Below are positions 62,695-64,000 of a DNA stretch of 64,000 nt, in pieces; the stretch's first letter is position 1; each line of letters begins with the position of its first letter. Both the position numbers and the translations under genes were made by a program. The notes under the pieces are model-generated. The model saw only the letters and a list, made by a program, of their open reading frames with translations, was not told the origin of the DNA and did no database searches. The stretch comes from Nitrospirota bacterium (GTDB lineage Bacteria; Nitrospirota; Thermodesulfovibrionia; UBA6902; JAJYJJ01): assembly GCA_021789595.1 (NCBI GenBank), contig JAJYJJ010000001.1:150454-214453 (forward strand), written 5' to 3'.

Positions 62695-63401
62695 GTTAGG
62701 TGCAGCCAATGAAGCGCGTCGTATTCGATATTGAGACGGAACCATTTACTGAATCGTTCCAAAATGCCGGGCCAAGAGCAGAAAAACGGAAACATGCTCC
62801 AAAGCTCCGGCTCGCGTGCGTCTTTATTCAAGCAACACGCAAATATCGCTACTTCGTACAGGAAACGGCGTCAGAGCTTATTTCCTTGCTTCAAAGCGCA
62901 AACGAAGTCATTAGCTTCAATGGCGAGAATAGGGTAAGCCTCAACCAGGCTGCCCAAATAAATTTGGGAGAGAAGAAACATACCGACGGTCGCAAAATGA
63001 GCGTGCTTACTATTGACGAACTAAGAGTCGCCTGTCGCTCAGATGTGAGCCAAACCTACAGGTTGTGGAAACTATACAAAGCTGGAAAACTTCAGATCCC
63101 AGAAAAGAAATTTTGGCCACGCACTTCTTCAGACTCTTACCATGAAATGGGGCCTGGAGAACATATGCCCGATAAATGCCCAAACTGTGGAGCTATGGGC
63201 AGTCTCGAATTTGTTGAATGGGACACCGAGGGCATGACTGATGGTAAGCTAGCCGACTATGAGGCCGGTTTTTATGGTTCTGCATTTTGCAACCGGTGCA
63301 AAACGGAAATCGATTTTGGTTTTTGAGGTCTGTGCACCTAACAACGGATTCAGGCGACGTCGGCGCTGACGCGCCGCCGCGCCTGAATCCGAGCGTTGCC
63401 G
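62695..63401 (+). mobile_element. Integron cassette with exonuclease-like gene and attC
   Basis: Cassette start core GTTAGGT (62695-62701); attC begins with its exact complement ACCTAAC (63336-63342) and continues with perfect 12-bp arms CGGATTCAGGCG (63345-63356) and CGCCTGAATCCG (63380-63391), ending GTTGCCG (63395-63401). One of the clearest cassettes in the window. Confidence 0.78.
62709..63326 (+). CDS. DEDD-type 3'-5' exonuclease-like cassette protein, internally shortened
   Basis: 205 residues from the ATG at 62709. V-V-F-D-I-E-T-E-P is exonuclease motif I; I-S-F-N-G-E is motif II. The family normally has ~35 more residues before [21 protein letters not shown]; here N-G-E joins N-R-V-S-L directly, suggesting an in-frame deletion. 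C-terminal zinc ribbon: C-P-N-C-G and C-N-R-C. Enzyme activity is uncertain. Confidence 0.65.
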   Translation: MKRVVFDIETEPFTESFQNAGPRAEKRKHAPKLRLACVFIQATRKYRYFVQETASELISLLQSANEVISFNGENRVSLNQAAQINLGEKKHTDGRKMSVLTIDELRVACRSDVSQTYRLWKLYKAGKLQIPEKKFWPRTSSDSYHEMGPGEHMPDKCPNCGAMGSLEFVEWDTEGMTDGKLADYEAGFYGSAFCNRCKTEIDFGF

Positions 63402-63424
63402 TGTCGCTGCGCTCCACGGCAACG
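63394..63424. repeat. Perfect hairpin at the cassette end
   Basis: CGTTGCCGTG (63394-63403) and CACGGCAACG (63415-63424), 10-bp arms and an 11-nt loop, right at the attC exit core. It may be the start of another cassette's attC or a small palindrome inserted there. Confidence 0.55.
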
Positions 63425-63451
63425 GCGGGTAATTTATCAAAGGAGAAAACA

Positions 63452-63583
63452 ATGAGGTACACGAATGAGCAACTGAATGATATATACGATCGGACGACTG
63501 GGTATTGTCATATATGCCGAAAGAAATTAGCGTTCCGGAATTACGGAATAGTAGGTAGCAGAGGCGCATGGGAAGGGAGGTAG
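63452..63583 (+). pseudogene. HNH endonuclease, N-terminal fragment
   Basis: 43 codons after [33 protein letters not shown] and R-G-A-W-E. The C-x-x-C zinc knuckle of HNH enzymes is present, but the His-Asn-His part is missing because the RAYT-associated sequence starts at 63586. A truncation by that element is likely. Confidence 0.65.
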
Positions 63584-63585
63584 AG

Positions 63586-63605
63586 GGGGTCAGGTCTTGT
63601 TTCTT
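63586..63605 (+). repeat. RAYT-associated motif before the second transposase
   Basis: GGGGTCAGGTCTTGTTTCTT, identical to the solo copy at 47914-47933. It stands 33 bp before the RAYT start codon. Confidence 0.75.
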
Positions 63606-63638
63606 GCATCTTAAGCGATTGTTATGTTATAAAACAAC

Positions 63639-63929
63639 ATGGCAAGACCGTTAAGGATAGAATATGACGGAGCAGTCTATCATATAACTTCACGAGGAAA
63701 CGCAAGGAAACCCATCTACAAAGAAGACGAAGACAGAAGGATATTTCTTAAGTTACTTCATAGAGCAAATAACCGATACAACTGGCTATGTCATGCCTAT
63801 TGCCTTATGAATAATCATTATCACCTGATCGTAGAGACACCTGATGGAAATCTTTCTCATGGAATGAGGCAACTATTAATTAACGCAACAGTAATGTCCT
63901 ATTTAAGGCGTAAAGAAAGAGGACTATGA
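63639..63929 (+). pseudogene. Second RAYT transposase, truncated
   Basis: 96 codons. M-A-R-P-L-R-I-E-Y-D-G-A-V-Y-H-I-T-S-R-G-N-A, HUH motif N-N-H-Y-H-L-I-V-E-T-P-D-G-N-L-S and G-M-R-Q-L are typical. After Q-L (about 63883) the sequence (L-I-N-A-T-V-M-S-Y-L-R-R) no longer matches, so the C-terminal half with the catalytic tyrosine is lost or displaced. It belongs to a different RAYT subgroup than the intact copy at 25981. Confidence 0.8.
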
Positions 63930-64000
63930 TTAACGAAAGAACGAAGGAGATTTTGCTTGCGTTGAACGCTACGGCTGCCTCTTCTGGCATTATCGGTCAA
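63926..64000 (+). CDS. Start of an unidentified gene running off the window
   Basis: ATG at 63926 overlaps the stop of the RAYT fragment (ATGA) and opens M-I-N-E-R-T-K-E-I-L-L-A-L-N-A-T, continuing to the window end. Too short to identify. The preceding foreign codons may be part of the same unknown unit. Confidence 0.3.
   Translation, partial: MINERTKEILLALNATAASSGIIGQ

Noticed and set aside
63394..63424. Rho-independent terminator
   Set aside because: No U-tract follows the hairpin on either strand and it coincides with an attC exit core.

Overview
The window reads as chromosomal DNA of a diderm, largely anaerobic bacterium. It has a complete late lipid A/Kdo block, BamA/TamB-type outer-membrane assembly genes, ferredoxin-linked 2-oxoacid and formate chemistry, and pyruvate phosphate dikinase. 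Gene content, AGG/ATA-rich codon use and long runs of overlapping genes resemble uncultured Nitrospirota (Thermodesulfovibrionia-like) or deltaproteobacterial lineages. That placement is an inference; no rRNA gene is present.

Layout. 1-8.7 kb: the 3' end of ppdK, then gnnA-gnnB-lpxB-msbA-waaA-lpxK, a lipid A/Kdo operon whose first two genes suggest a diamino-sugar (amide-rich) lipid A. 8.7-10.2 kb: YjbQ-family protein, a PD-(D/E)XK-like protein and a small Cys protein. 10.2-20.4 kb (minus strand): NAGS-like acetyltransferase, 2-oxoacid:ferredoxin oxidoreductase gamma and beta subunits without alpha, a PAS-GAF-GGDEF protein, acs, a three-gene soluble formate dehydrogenase with HydB/HydG-like electron-transfer subunits, and a small toxin-antitoxin-like pair. 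20.5-25.9 kb: an accessory envelope/stress island bordered by a dead IS256 element and a RAYT: Thivi_2564 and lmo0937-type small membrane proteins, a BON lipoprotein broken by a stop, a coiled-coil lipoprotein, an OmpA-like lipoprotein, an XRE regulator and an AsmA protein. 26.0-28.7 kb: a RAYT transposase inside a perfect inverted repeat, then archease and RtcB.

28.7-39.9 kb: a tandem UspA protein, then a tightly coupled operon lipA-alaC-hom-tusA-thiF-JAMM-threonine-synthase paralog-MoaD/ThiS carrier-NIL-thrC-ApgM-like kinase-ilvA. This looks like an aspartate-family amino-acid pathway joined to protein-thiocarboxylate sulfur transfer. 40.0-47.9 kb: a decayed integron (truncated integrase, cassettes with matching core sites, cupin, HicBA, a restriction-modification pair, BrnTA) invaded by an IS3 element and by palindromic repeats. 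48.2-62.2 kb: comM, a MacAB-like exporter, glnD, TamB and a BamA-family protein with about seven POTRA domains. 62.2-64 kb: a second dead integron integrase with one clear cassette, a truncated HNH gene and a broken second RAYT.

The most striking observation is RtcB. Its only interruption is an in-frame TGA at codon 98, exactly where the invariant Mn-binding cysteine belongs, while every other active-site motif is intact. A selenocysteine-containing RNA ligase is the leading reading. The second is the sulfur-carrier operon, where a carrier ending in -GGI, a JAMM protease, a ThiF enzyme, a NIL protein and two threonine-synthase-fold enzymes suggest a thiocarboxylate route to homocysteine or cysteine starting from phosphorylated substrates.
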